A DNA stretch of 64,000 nucleotides from Mycobacterium sp. 852002-10029_SCH5224772 (GCF_001667315.1 NZ_LZHT01000011.1:1-64000), one strand, 5' to 3'. Positions 25,668 through 35,080 are shown, numbered from the stretch's first letter. Translations and numbers: made by a program. Notes: generated by a model not told the origin, from the letters alone.

Positions 25668-28016
25668 CTAGTCCAAGCCGCCTGGTCTGGTCCCGATGAC
25701 TCCTTTTTCTGTGAGCGCTGCAATCGATGCGGCGTCCAGGCCCAGTAGGTCGCCGAGGATGCTCGCGTTGTGCTGTCCCAACGTCGGCGCCGCTGACCGA
25801 TACCACTCATCGACGCTGCGGTACCTGAAGGGAATCGCCGGCACGTGATGGCGTCCCACGATTGGGTGGTCGAGGCTTTCGAAGAAGCCTCGTGCGGCCA
25901 GCTGAGGGTGCATCGAACCGACCCTGGCGTCTGCCAAATCCGCAGCCGGAACACCGTATTCAACGAGTAACTCTGCGGCGGCCGCGGAATCCTGGCGGCC
26001 GGTCCAGTGCTCGAGATGCTTGTCGATCACATCATGTGCCCGCATGCGCCCTTCGTGGGTGTCCAACGCGGGGTCATTCGCCCAATCCGGTTCACCCAGA
26101 GCCGACTTCAGTAGGCGCCACTGCTCGTCGGTGGCGACCGAAATCGCCAGCCACCGCTCGGTCCCCGCGCATTGATACAGCCCTTGTGGGGCGGCGTCAC
26201 GGCTCCGATTTCCTAGCCGCGATATCAGGTGCCCGTATGCGGTGAATTCGACGACCTGCTCGGCGGCCGCGTTGAGTGCGGACTCAACCATCGATACTTC
26301 GATGAGGGACCCTTGGCCAGTCTCGTCGCGACGCCGGAGTCCGGTGAGCATGGCGAATGCGGAGTGCATTCCCGCCAGTGGGTCACACGGGCCGCGGGGG
26401 ATTCGCGGCTGGTCGTACTCGTGGCCGGTCACCCAAGCCATTCCGGTCATCTGTTCCATCGTTTGCGCGAAACCCACATTGTTGCGCCATGGTCCGTCGA
26501 GTCCGAACGCAGGCATACGGACCATCACTATTCGGGGGTTCTGCTCACTGACGGCCTCCCACGTGATCGCGAAATTGTCGAAGACCCGGGGTGAGAAGTT
26601 TTCGACCAGAATGTCCGAGCATGCGACGAGGCCGAACAACAACTCCCGCCCTTCGGAAGAGGACAGGTCGAGGGTGAGCCCTCGCTTGTTCGTGTTGGTC
26701 GCCAGGTACATTCCCGACCGCTCCCACCACTGAGGCTGATTGGCGAACGCTGCGACCGCCATCCGTGCGCCGTCGGGGTGGTCCGTCGACTCTAGGTGAA
26801 TGACCTCGGCGCCTAGCGCGGCGAGAATATGGGTGGAGGAGGGGCCCGCCCACCACGCTGTCGCGTCGAGAATTCGTACGCCCTGTAGCGGAAGTGCCGG
26901 TGCGCGGTCAGCGGCGGTCGCAATCCTGGTGTGGGCGGGTGCATGTGCCATTTCGCCGAGCGGAGGAGCACCGGCGGTCGGGGCGGGTCGTCGGCCATTG
27001 ATCTGGTAGGGCGCCAACGGGTGGGTAAAGCTGCCGTCGGCATACGTGCCCCACACGCCGCGCGCCGCGAACTGGGGGTGGTTCACCACGGTTTGGCCGT
27101 TGTTGACCGGTGAAACGGGGATCCGCAGATCGGAGGCCAACTCGACGATCTCGTCTGTGGAGTGTCTCGTCGTCCAGTTCCGCACAATCTGATTCCACTC
27201 GTCCCGGCGTTCCCAGCGGGTCGTTGCGAGCGCCCACGCCGGGTCATCGTCGAGCAGGTCCAGTCGACCGATCATCGCGAGGAACGACTCAAATTGTTGG
27301 CGGGTATTGGTGTTGAAGCCCACCCATCCGTCCGCGGTCGGTTCGATGGACGGGATCTCGACCTGCCGGGCAGGCAAGTTCAACTCAGGACGTCCGGCCA
27401 ACTCGTGGTAGATGTCAGCGAAGCCGCTGGCGCTGAGGTGGCACGTCTCCAACAACGAGCAGTCGACGATTTCACCTGCACCGCCGAGTTGAACCCGACG
27501 CAATGCGCCGAGCGCCGCGACGGCGGCATAACTGGCCATGACCCATTCGAAGACTCGACCACCCGCTTGAATGGGCGGTTGGTCCGGACGACCTCGCAGC
27601 GCCAAGGTTCCGCTCTCGGCCTGGATCGTGAACTCCGTTGAGGGTCGGTCCCGGTACGGTCCGGTCAATCCGTACGGAGACAACGCCACGATCACCAGGT
27701 GTGGCGCACGCCGGAGGAGGGCCTCGCGGTCGAGTGCCCCAGGGCCAAGAGAATCGACGAACACATCGGCGGAAGCGATCAGGTCCTCCGGGTCGGGCAG
27801 CGATGTGCCAACGACTGAACGCTTGCCGGCGTTCAGGAATTTGAATAACGCGTCGGCGTCGCTTCGATCGCCAGACGTTCTGCGGCGGAACGGATCCCCG
27901 TCCGGGGCTTCAATCTTTATGACCTCTGCTCCGAGGTCGGCGAACAACTTGGTGCAATACGGGCCGGTGATTTCCGTCGCCCATTCGACAACCCGAACCC
28001 CATTCAGCGCGTTCAT
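25668..28016 (-). CDS. Fused tandem family III CoA-transferase (CaiB/BaiF), two full domains
   Basis: 782 residues from ATG 28016, about twice the usual ~400. The first domain starts MNALNGVRVVEWATEITGPYCTKLFADLGAEVIKIE and has GEIVDCSLLET. The second starts LPLQGVRILDATAWWAGPSSTHILAALGAEVIHLES, near residue 375, and has GSLIEVSMVES. Each domain looks complete. Family III enzymes move CoA between carboxylic acids by an aspartyl-CoA path, so this protein would activate the acid product of the pathway. First gene of the minus-strand operon, with a TetR-type operator 170 bp upstream. The two sites may act on different substrates, or one may be silent. Confidence 0.88.
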   Translation of the reverse strand: MNALNGVRVVEWATEITGPYCTKLFADLGAEVIKIEAPDGDPFRRRTSGDRSDADALFKFLNAGKRSVVGTSLPDPEDLIASADVFVDSLGPGALDREALLRRAPHLVIVALSPYGLTGPYRDRPSTEFTIQAESGTLALRGRPDQPPIQAGGRVFEWVMASYAAVAALGALRRVQLGGAGEIVDCSLLETCHLSASGFADIYHELAGRPELNLPARQVEIPSIEPTADGWVGFNTNTRQQFESFLAMIGRLDLLDDDPAWALATTRWERRDEWNQIVRNWTTRHSTDEIVELASDLRIPVSPVNNGQTVVNHPQFAARGVWGTYADGSFTHPLAPYQINGRRPAPTAGAPPLGEMAHAPAHTRIATAADRAPALPLQGVRILDATAWWAGPSSTHILAALGAEVIHLESTDHPDGARMAVAAFANQPQWWERSGMYLATNTNKRGLTLDLSSSEGRELLFGLVACSDILVENFSPRVFDNFAITWEAVSEQNPRIVMVRMPAFGLDGPWRNNVGFAQTMEQMTGMAWVTGHEYDQPRIPRGPCDPLAGMHSAFAMLTGLRRRDETGQGSLIEVSMVESALNAAAEQVVEFTAYGHLISRLGNRSRDAAPQGLYQCAGTERWLAISVATDEQWRLLKSALGEPDWANDPALDTHEGRMRAHDVIDKHLEHWTGRQDSAAAAELLVEYGVPAADLADARVGSMHPQLAARGFFESLDHPIVGRHHVPAIPFRYRSVDEWYRSAAPTLGQHNASILGDLLGLDAASIAALTEKGVIGTRPGGLD

Positions 28017-28184
28017 CGCCGTGCGACTTTCCGCGTCAACGTTTTCGGAAGTGAGCTACAAGCGCCGATGAATGCACACACGCCACCTTCTGTCCTCACG
28101 CTCGCGCCGATCGAGCAGGGTGCTCTGCATCCGCATCGCTGCGGCCTGGCTGGCAACGACGCTAGCGACGGGAAAGCAACGGTG

Positions 28185-28199
28185 TCAAGTGCGACTCGA
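28185..28199. promoter_or_regulatory. Operator-like palindrome upstream of the fused CoA-transferase operon
   Basis: TCAAGT-GCG-ACTCGA, one of four copies in the island of the symmetric consensus TCRAGT-N3-ACTYGA. It lies 169 bp upstream of the CoA-transferase ATG, just beyond the 3' end of the TetR gene. Confidence 0.7.
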
Positions 28200-28233
28200 T
28201 AGCCACGGCCGCGTGGTCGACTCGTCGGAGCTT

Positions 28234-28923
28234 TTAGTCGGCCGCACGCACCCTAGGGGCCCGTTGCGCCCGCGCGCCTCGCTTGGCGGGCGGCGTCCTG
28301 GGTGAAGTGCTTACGCCTTTAGCGAGGATCTGCGAACCCAGTTCGATCTGCGCGCGGATATCTGACTCGCCTGTACCAAACCAGCGTGGTCCGAGGCTGG
28401 TTGTGAAGATGATGAAATTAGCCAGCAGCTCGGCGAACAGGTCGGCGTCGACGTCGGCCCTGATCTGTCCCGCGGCTTGGTAGTTGCGAACGCCTTCAGC
28501 GATAACGGCCGTACGGCGTGCGTGATTGGGTTGCAGCACGCGCAGCGAGAAGTCCGGATCTGATAACGCCCGACCGGAAATGTCCCATCCGGGCACGCCG
28601 CTGTTCCGGTCATCGATCCTCAGTCTCGCAAGGAAAAGCTTCTCGATATAGTCCTCGAAGTGCGCAGGCAGGGCCGCCACGACTTGCTCTTCTGCCTCGC
28701 TGACGAGGTCCGCGATCTGTCGAGAAGCAACTTGCTCAAAGATGCCTCGCTTGTCCCCGAAGTAGTGGAACAGCATTGCCTCAGAGCAGTCGGCGCGACG
28801 AGCAATCTCCTTTGTCGCCGCAGCCGCGTATCCCGCCTCGGCAAAGACCTCCGCAGCCGCTTCAAGGAGAGCTCGTTGTTTGCCGTCCTTGTCGCGAACT
28901 CGCCGCCGCGCACCTGTAGTCAC
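28234..28923 (-). CDS. TetR-family repressor, probable regulator of the island catabolic genes
   Basis: 229 residues from GTG 28923 (VTTGARRRVRDKDGK; a GTG three codons earlier is possible). The N-terminal DNA-binding domain reads KQRALLEAAAEVFAEAGYAAAATKEIARRADCSEAMLFHYFGDKRGIFEQV, a classic TetR helix-turn-helix. The C-terminal ligand domain is followed by a basic tail (AKRGARAQRAPRVRAAD). It lies between the minus-strand catabolic operon and the divergent P450 gene. The palindrome at 29063-29077 lies in its own divergent promoter region. Inference: it binds the four TCRAGT-N3-ACTYGA sites and releases on a pathway acid or CoA ester. Confidence 0.88.
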   Translation of the reverse strand: MTTGARRRVRDKDGKQRALLEAAAEVFAEAGYAAAATKEIARRADCSEAMLFHYFGDKRGIFEQVASRQIADLVSEAEEQVVAALPAHFEDYIEKLFLARLRIDDRNSGVPGWDISGRALSDPDFSLRVLQPNHARRTAVIAEGVRNYQAAGQIRADVDADLFAELLANFIIFTTSLGPRWFGTGESDIRAQIELGSQILAKGVSTSPRTPPAKRGARAQRAPRVRAAD

Positions 28924-29062
28924 CCCACATACTTTAGCGAGCACGAGTCTTCTGAGGGGAAGCTCGCACGCGTGCCGTCCGACGCCACTTAGCTTCTTCG
29001 GCCTTATCCTCTGTGTCCGTGCGCACTACGGCGCGCTGATCATGAGTGGGCTCGGATAGTTA

Positions 29063-29077
29063 TCGAGTGCGACTTGA
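29063..29077. promoter_or_regulatory. Operator-like palindrome in the TetR/P450 divergent region
   Basis: TCGAGT-GCG-ACTTGA, matching the same consensus. It lies 140 bp upstream of the TetR start and 156 bp upstream of the P450 ATG, so it could control both. Confidence 0.7.
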
Positions 29078-29232
29078 CTCCATCTGGCCGACGACTTACT
29101 GTGCTGCCAAAGCAAATTTCGGCGTGTGCGAGAAAATCGAGGGCCGGCGCAGATGGCACATGGACGGTGGCGCGATTGCGGTCGTTGTCCCGAGGTTGGC
29201 ATGCCCGCGCCCGGGGGCGGAAAGGAATACCC

Positions 29233-30459
29233 ATGGTGACCAAGCCACCGGAGGAACACGCCCGGAACCTCGATCTTCGTCACGAAGATTTCAACGACCA
29301 AGAATACCTCTACGAGGTCTACGCAGTGATGCGGGAGAGCGGACCGTTCAGTCACCAGGATGTCCCTTTCCTGGGCCCTACGCCGGGGGGCGCGTGGGTC
29401 GCCACCCGTTACGACGACTGTTACGAGATCTTGCGTGATTGGCGCAGCTTCTCCAGTAAACCCCTTGGGCTGGAGGGCAACCCGATGTCGTTGGGTGACA
29501 TCGTGATCACCTTGGATCCTCCGCGGCAGCAAGAGCTTCGCAAAGTTCTCAACCCATATTTTTCTCCGGGTCGCATGAAACAGCTGGAGCCCCAGGTGCG
29601 CGCGGTCACCGATGGCTTGATCGACAACTTCATCGAATCGGGCCGCGGCGATCTCGCCGACGTCGCCTGGCAGCAACCCGGGATCGTGTTCTTCCGATAT
29701 CTCCTCGGCATGCCCGTTGAGGACGTGCCGCTCTACATCGAGACCGCTGACCTCGCGATCAATGGTGAGAGCGAAGAGGTCCGAAACGGTTCGATGACGA
29801 ATCTCTACCTCCGCGTACGCGAGGAGATCGACAAGCGTCGTGGTGAACCGCCGCGTGACGATCTCATCGATGTTTTACTCGCCGCCGAGGTCGACGGCGA
29901 AAAACTGAGCTTCGACGACGTTGTCGCCAATGTGATGCTGCTGGTGCAAGCGGGGCTCGAAACAACCTCTAGTGCAATGTCGTTCGCCTTCTTCTATCTG
30001 GGCACTCATGCTTCGGAGCGCGATCGCCTCGTCCGCGAAGCGGAGTTGATGCCCACGGCGATAGAGGAATTCATCCGGTTCGCCGGTTCGGTGCACGGAC
30101 TGCATCGCTCAGTTGCGGAAGGGGTTGAACTAAGCGGCCACAAGTTCTGTCCCGGTGAGACGGTCGTCGTGAACTATGCGGCCGCCAACCGCGACGCGCG
30201 CGAGTTCGACGAGCCGAGCAAGTGCATTCTCGACCGACAGACAAACCGCCACCTCGGGTTCGGAGCCGGCGTCCATCGCTGTCTCGGCTCCAATCTCGCC
30301 CGACTCGAGTTTCGGGTGGGCGTCGAACAGACCCTGAATCGGATACCCGACTACGCAATCCCCCCTGGGGCAAAAGTTGATTTTCACGGGAACTCGGTCA
30401 CTCGGGGCTACCGCGCCCTGCCCGTCGTTTTCACGCCGGGTGCCCGCGTCGGCCAGTGA
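29233..30459 (+). CDS. Cytochrome P450
   Basis: 408 residues from ATG 29233, chosen because GGAAAGGA lies before it and 408 is the usual bacterial P450 length. Heme motif FGAGVHRCLG with Cys350. ExxR is EEFIRF in the K helix. The oxygen-binding I helix has LVQAGLETTSS, with Glu in place of the usual Asp. It opens the plus-strand arm of the catabolic cluster and probably hydroxylates the pathway's entry substrate, using the ferredoxin encoded at 25416. Substrate not predictable. Confidence 0.92.
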   Translation: MVTKPPEEHARNLDLRHEDFNDQEYLYEVYAVMRESGPFSHQDVPFLGPTPGGAWVATRYDDCYEILRDWRSFSSKPLGLEGNPMSLGDIVITLDPPRQQELRKVLNPYFSPGRMKQLEPQVRAVTDGLIDNFIESGRGDLADVAWQQPGIVFFRYLLGMPVEDVPLYIETADLAINGESEEVRNGSMTNLYLRVREEIDKRRGEPPRDDLIDVLLAAEVDGEKLSFDDVVANVMLLVQAGLETTSSAMSFAFFYLGTHASERDRLVREAELMPTAIEEFIRFAGSVHGLHRSVAEGVELSGHKFCPGETVVVNYAAANRDAREFDEPSKCILDRQTNRHLGFGAGVHRCLGSNLARLEFRVGVEQTLNRIPDYAIPPGAKVDFHGNSVTRGYRALPVVFTPGARVGQ

Positions 30460-30502
30460 GGGGTGGCCCATATCAGCTCGCAGCCAGCGCGATAGCGATT
30501 TT

Positions 30503-30517
30503 TCAAGTAGGACTCGA
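30503..30517. promoter_or_regulatory. Operator-like palindrome, first of a tandem pair before the amidohydrolase
   Basis: TCAAGT-AGG-ACTCGA. Its centre is 22 bp (two helical turns) from the centre of the next copy, so two dimers could bind on the same face of the DNA. Confidence 0.7.
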
Positions 30518-30524
30518 CAAGTTA

Positions 30525-30539
30525 TCAAGTGCCACTTGA
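30525..30539. promoter_or_regulatory. Operator-like palindrome, second of the tandem pair
   Basis: TCAAGT-GCC-ACTTGA; apart from the single central base it is a perfect 7-bp palindrome (TCAAGTG-C-CACTTGA). It lies 137 bp before the GTG at 30676. Confidence 0.75.
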
Positions 30540-30675
30540 CAGTGCGCCAGAGCCGCTCCTAGCATCAGGTCAGCCGGTAATCGGTATCCGTTTGCGCGAC
30601 GACGCCCCCATTGCTGCAGCCGTTGCTCGCTCGCCAAGCCCGATGAACCGGTTCGGTGAAATCAGGGAGGAACCC

Positions 30676-31881
30676 GTGGACAAGCAAGATCTTCAATGGA
30701 TGATCTCCGTCGATGACCACATCATCGAGCCACCGAATCTATGGGTCGACCGGGCGTCGGCCGCCGACCGCGATCGAGTGCCACGTGTCGAGCGCATCGA
30801 TGGCGTCGATACGTGGATCTACGACCAAGCGCGCGCCTCGGTGATGGGCATCTTGGTCGCGGCTCACCAACGGCCGGCTGAGTACTCGCCGCTGCCAGTG
30901 AATTACGACGAAATGCCTCGTGCATACTTCGATCCGGTGGCCCGTATCGCTGACATGGACGAGGATCATGTGATCGCGGGACTGAACTTTCCGTTCTTTC
31001 CCCGGTTCTGTGGTCAGATGTTCGCCCACCTCGGTGACCGCGACCTAGGTCTCAAGTGCGTGCGGGCCTACAACGACTTCGTCATCGATGAGTGGTGCGC
31101 GGCGGCGCCCGGGCGCTACATCCCGATGATCATCATTCCGTTGTGGGATACTCAACTGGCCGTGGAAGAGACGCTGAGGTGCGCAGGCAAGGGCGCCAAA
31201 GCGATTGCCTTCGCGGAGAACCTGCACCCGTTGGGATTTCCGTCCATTCACTCGGGAGCATGGGACGACTTCTTCGCAGTGGTGAACGAGACGAAGATGC
31301 CGCTGTGCACCCACATCGGATCGTCCTCGGTCAGCCCGAACACAGCACCTGACGCACCTTTTGGGGTTCAGGCGGTCAACATCAACCTCAATCTGGCGAA
31401 CTCAACCACCGACTGGCTGTTCTCGGGCAAGCTGCAGAAGTACCCCGACCTGAAGATCGTGCTCGCCGAGGGTGGCATCGGCTGGATTCCCTATCTCATC
31501 GAGCGTGCTGAACATGTGGCCGCCGACTACCATTATCTGCGCGCCAACAACTGGGCGGTTGACCCGGCCACGATGCGCTTGAACGCCGTACCCACCGACC
31601 CCGAGATATTCCCGGAGTCACCACGCCAGCTCTTCCGCGACCACATGTACGGCTGCTTCATCGAGGACGACTTCGGGGCGGCGAATCTCGACTTCATCGG
31701 CGTTGACAATGTGATGATCGAAACGGACTATCCGCACACCGACAGCCTCTGGCCCAACTCCCTTCAGGCTGCTCACAAGGCGCTCGACGGCCGGTCCGAC
31801 CTCGACAAGTACAAAGTGCTTCAAGGTAATGCTCGCCGGGTCTTCGACTTTGAGCCCGCCCCGTATCCGACGCTGACCTAG
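30676..31881 (+). CDS. Amidohydrolase_2-type metal-dependent hydrolase or decarboxylase
   Basis: 401 residues from GTG 30676, selected for the GGGAGGA ribosome-binding site. The opening MISVDDHIIEPPNLW carries the Asp-x-His-type metal site of the ACMSD-like amidohydrolase branch. MPLCTHIGSSS supplies another histidine, IVLAEGGIGWIPYLIER is the usual late strand, and VDNVMIETDYPHTDSLWP gives the conserved Asp. Relatives decarboxylate or hydrolyse cyclic and aromatic acids. The first gene of the amidohydrolase/ALDH/CoA-transferase operon, behind two tandem operators. Confidence 0.85.
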   Translation: MDKQDLQWMISVDDHIIEPPNLWVDRASAADRDRVPRVERIDGVDTWIYDQARASVMGILVAAHQRPAEYSPLPVNYDEMPRAYFDPVARIADMDEDHVIAGLNFPFFPRFCGQMFAHLGDRDLGLKCVRAYNDFVIDEWCAAAPGRYIPMIIIPLWDTQLAVEETLRCAGKGAKAIAFAENLHPLGFPSIHSGAWDDFFAVVNETKMPLCTHIGSSSVSPNTAPDAPFGVQAVNINLNLANSTTDWLFSGKLQKYPDLKIVLAEGGIGWIPYLIERAEHVAADYHYLRANNWAVDPATMRLNAVPTDPEIFPESPRQLFRDHMYGCFIEDDFGAANLDFIGVDNVMIETDYPHTDSLWPNSLQAAHKALDGRSDLDKYKVLQGNARRVFDFEPAPYPTLT

Positions 31882-31903
31882 TCGACGCGTACGGATTCAT
31901 GTA

Positions 31904-33427
31904 ATGCGGGAGTACCAGAGCTTCATCGACGGTAAGTGGTTGAGCGACAACGCTCTCGGCACCATCGACGTCATCGATCCGGCTACCGAAGAGTTGATCG
32001 GACGGGTTGTCGACGGCGGACCAAAGCAGGCGGCCATGGCGGTCGAGGCTGCCAGGCGGGCTTTCGACGAAGGGCCGTGGCCGTGGATGTCGGTCCGGGA
32101 ACGGGCAAAGATCATCAAGCGGTTCGCTGAAATTCTGGACGAGCGCAAAGCAGAACTTCGAGAGTTGATCGTCGCCGAGATCGGCTCGACCGGCTTCATC
32201 ACCGACCTGATTCAGGTTGGTGGTGCGATCGAAGCCGCCCACTACTACGGCGAGTTCGTCGAACACGACGTGACGTGGGTGGAGACACCGGGCGGGCCCG
32301 TGGTGTCGCCGACCGGCCTGGGCGGCGTGACGGTGGTCCGCGAACCGGTCGGGGTGGTCGGAGTCATCACGCCGTTCAACTTTCCTTTCTCGATCAACAT
32401 TCAGAAGTGCCTGGCCGCCTTGGCCGTCGGCTGCACTGTGGTGCTCAAGCCGCACCCGTGGACCCCGATGAACGCCTTGGAGCTGGCCAAGATCGGCGAG
32501 GAAGCCGGCCTCCCGCCCGGAGTGTTCAACGTGGTCGTGGGAGGTGCTGGTATCGGCGAGGAGCTGTGTACCCATCCGGGCGTAGACATGATCGGGTTCA
32601 CCGGTTCGACCGCCACCGGTCGACGCATCCGCGCACTATCGGCGGCGACGATGAAACGCGCACAGCTCGAACTAGGCGGCAAGAGCGCGCACATCGTCCT
32701 CGACGATGCGACCGAAAGTGACGTTGCTGGAATAGGATTCGGACAAGTTTTGATGCATGCCGGACAGGCGTGCACCGTCACATCGCGACTTCTGTTGCCC
32801 GAGCACCTGCTCGACGCGTATGTCGAGGGCCTCAAAGCCATGGCCCCAATGATCACGGTCGGGGACCCGCGTGATCCCGCCACCGTCGTCGGGCCCCTTA
32901 TCAGGGATCAGCAGCGTCAACGAGTTGAGTCCTTCGTTGCGGCCGGAGTGCAGGAAGGCGCGCGGCTAGTGGCCGGCGGCAAACGTCCCGAACATCTCGA
33001 ACGGGGCTTCTACTACGAACCGACGGCATTTGTCGACTGCCGCAGCGACATGCGCTTATGCCAGGAAGAGGTGTTCGGGCCTGTCCTGGCAGTCATGACC
33101 TATCGCTCCGAAGACGAAGCCATCCGCATCGCGAACGACTCCATCTACGGTCTGGCAGGGTTGGTGCTAACCCGCAACGCCGCAAGGGGATTCAACGTCG
33201 CCAGGCAGGTCAGAACCGGCACCATCATGGTGCAAACTCTCGCACCCGGTGCCAACCTCGGAGCCGATCCGGGGGGCGGGCAGGGCCCCGGCTGGTCTCT
33301 ACCGGCGCGCGGCATGTTCAACGGCGGGGGGCCATTCGGCGGCTTCAAGCAAAGTGGACTCGGCCGAGAGCAAGGTCGCTGGGGCTTCGAGGAATACACC
33401 GAGCTGAAATCAATCACCATGATGTAG
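31904..33427 (+). CDS. NAD(P)-dependent aldehyde dehydrogenase
   Basis: 507 residues from ATG 31904, 22 bp after the amidohydrolase stop. Catalytic cysteine in HAGQACTVTSRLL, general base Glu in LELGGKSAHIVLDD, and the oxyanion Asn in ITPFNFPFSINI. There is a glycine-rich insertion near the C-terminus (NLGADPGGGQGPGWSLPARG) that I do not know from typical family members. Would oxidise the aldehyde made by the alcohol dehydrogenase to the acid used by the CoA-transferases. Confidence 0.92.
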   Translation: MREYQSFIDGKWLSDNALGTIDVIDPATEELIGRVVDGGPKQAAMAVEAARRAFDEGPWPWMSVRERAKIIKRFAEILDERKAELRELIVAEIGSTGFITDLIQVGGAIEAAHYYGEFVEHDVTWVETPGGPVVSPTGLGGVTVVREPVGVVGVITPFNFPFSINIQKCLAALAVGCTVVLKPHPWTPMNALELAKIGEEAGLPPGVFNVVVGGAGIGEELCTHPGVDMIGFTGSTATGRRIRALSAATMKRAQLELGGKSAHIVLDDATESDVAGIGFGQVLMHAGQACTVTSRLLLPEHLLDAYVEGLKAMAPMITVGDPRDPATVVGPLIRDQQRQRVESFVAAGVQEGARLVAGGKRPEHLERGFYYEPTAFVDCRSDMRLCQEEVFGPVLAVMTYRSEDEAIRIANDSIYGLAGLVLTRNAARGFNVARQVRTGTIMVQTLAPGANLGADPGGGQGPGWSLPARGMFNGGGPFGGFKQSGLGREQGRWGFEEYTELKSITMM

Positions 33428-33495
33428 CCGCACCGCACTTGTGAGGACGCGCCGCGCCTGGTTGCGTCCGGACTCCGGGCTGGAAAGGTCGCGTT

Positions 33496-34668
33496 ATGGA
33501 ACTTCTCAAGGATGTCCGCGTCCTCGAGGTGTCACTGTTCTCCGCGGATGCACTGGGCGGGCATCTGGCTGACCTCGGCGCAGAGGTGATCAAGGTGGAG
33601 CCGCCCGGCGGCGGTGGCTTCCGCGGTTCGGCGGTTTCCGGCGGCGAGTTGCAGGACTCGCACTGGAACCGCGGCAAGAAGAGTGTGGCAATAAACCTGA
33701 AAACACCGGACGGGCAGGATGCGTTTCGCCGCCTGGCCGCGTCGTCGGCGGTGGTGATCGACGGTCTACGTTACGGAACCGCGCATCGGCTCGGATTCAG
33801 CTACGACGACGTCGTTGCGGTCAACCCGACGGTTGTCTACTGCGTGCTCAACGGCATGGGCAGCTATGGGCCCTACACGAGATTACCCACACACGGGCTG
33901 TCCTTCGATTGCTTCGCCGGCTTGAGTCCGCCGGTGATCGATGCGGATGGAACGCCACGCCTTTCGGGGGCGGCCACAGGGACGACAGGTGTTCTGGCGG
34001 GACCGCTGTACGCAGCGATGGGCGTACTCGCCGCACTGCACGCCGCCGGGCGCGACGGCAAGCCGCAGTACGTCGAGGTAGCGCAGGTCGATGCGGCTAT
34101 CAACTGGAACTTTCAGCACCTCACGGCGTTGGCGAACGGTCATCCGGCCTACGGTGAGGGAATCCGCGCTTCGCTTCGCTATCAGTACTACCGAACGAGC
34201 GACGGCAACTATGTGGTGTTCAACGCGCTGGAGGACAAGTTCTGGCTAAGGTTCTGCGAGTCACTCGACAGGATGGATCTCTACGAACCGGGGCGCCAGC
34301 AGCCGGGGAAGGATCTCGAGGCGGACGCCAGGCTGCGCGAGGAGTTAACGGCAATTTTCGAGAGCCGCACACGCAGGGAATGGACAGACTTCTTCATTGC
34401 AACCGATATCGCAGGAGCCCCAGCGTTTTTGGGAGCGGACCTGTTCGACGACGACCACGCGAAGGATCGCCGACTCATCTACGAGCAGGCTCAGCCGGAC
34501 GGAACGTCGCAGCGATTGATTGGAACGTGCATCAAGACCAAACCCGACGAAGGATTTGCACCGCCGGCGGCGCCGCACGTCGGGCAGCATACGGAAGAAC
34601 TACTCGGCGCCCTCGCGGGCTTCGATGCGGTTGGAATGGAACGCCTTCGTTCGACGGGTGCAATCTGA
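33496..34668 (+). CDS. Family III CoA-transferase (CaiB/BaiF), single domain
   Basis: 390 residues from ATG 33496. Family opening MELLKDVRVLEVSLFSADALGGHLADLGAEVIKVE, then HWNRGKKSVAINLKTPDGQDAF and PQYVEVAQVDAAINW. Sixty-eight bp after the aldehyde dehydrogenase and probably in the same operon. With the fused 782-residue enzyme it gives the island three CoA-transferase domains. Confidence 0.9.
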   Translation: MELLKDVRVLEVSLFSADALGGHLADLGAEVIKVEPPGGGGFRGSAVSGGELQDSHWNRGKKSVAINLKTPDGQDAFRRLAASSAVVIDGLRYGTAHRLGFSYDDVVAVNPTVVYCVLNGMGSYGPYTRLPTHGLSFDCFAGLSPPVIDADGTPRLSGAATGTTGVLAGPLYAAMGVLAALHAAGRDGKPQYVEVAQVDAAINWNFQHLTALANGHPAYGEGIRASLRYQYYRTSDGNYVVFNALEDKFWLRFCESLDRMDLYEPGRQQPGKDLEADARLREELTAIFESRTRREWTDFFIATDIAGAPAFLGADLFDDDHAKDRRLIYEQAQPDGTSQRLIGTCIKTKPDEGFAPPAAPHVGQHTEELLGALAGFDAVGMERLRSTGAI

Positions 34669-34822
34669 ACAGCGGCGCAACCTCCGGCATCCGAGGCCGG
34701 AGCGGTTTGACTGGTGCCAAGGCAGCCGGATGTGATCCGGCCCCACAGAAAACCTAGTGACGGGGACCCGCTAACCTGCGAGATTCGGGAGCTTTGTTTC
34801 TTTGGAGAGGAGACGGCCGCAC

Positions 34823-35080
34823 ATGTCCGATAAATGGTTCTCCGACATCTCTGCGCCAGGACAGTTAACGCTCGCGGATTTGTGCGACCAAATCGAGCAG
34901 AAAATCCACGTCAACGCAGACAACCAGAAGTTGCCGCAGGAGTTTCCCGACTGGCAGTCGTGTGTTGAAGATCGGGACGCCACCATCTCCAAGCTGAGTG
35001 CTGCTGTCGTCAACCTCTGCCAGATGGTGAAGCACTTGGCATCGGAAAAGCAGCGCGGCGCTGGCCAGGCGCCTGATTGA
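34823..35080 (+). CDS. Small hypothetical protein, 85 residues
   Basis: From ATG 34823 (MSDKWFSDISAPGQLTLADLCDQIEQKIH), with GGAGAGGAG upstream though a little far. Mostly helical (ISKLSAAVVNLCQMVKHLASEKQ), with three cysteines, no signal peptide and no membrane segment. I do not recognise a family. Last gene before the right end of the island. Confidence 0.5.
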   Translation: MSDKWFSDISAPGQLTLADLCDQIEQKIHVNADNQKLPQEFPDWQSCVEDRDATISKLSAAVVNLCQMVKHLASEKQRGAGQAPD

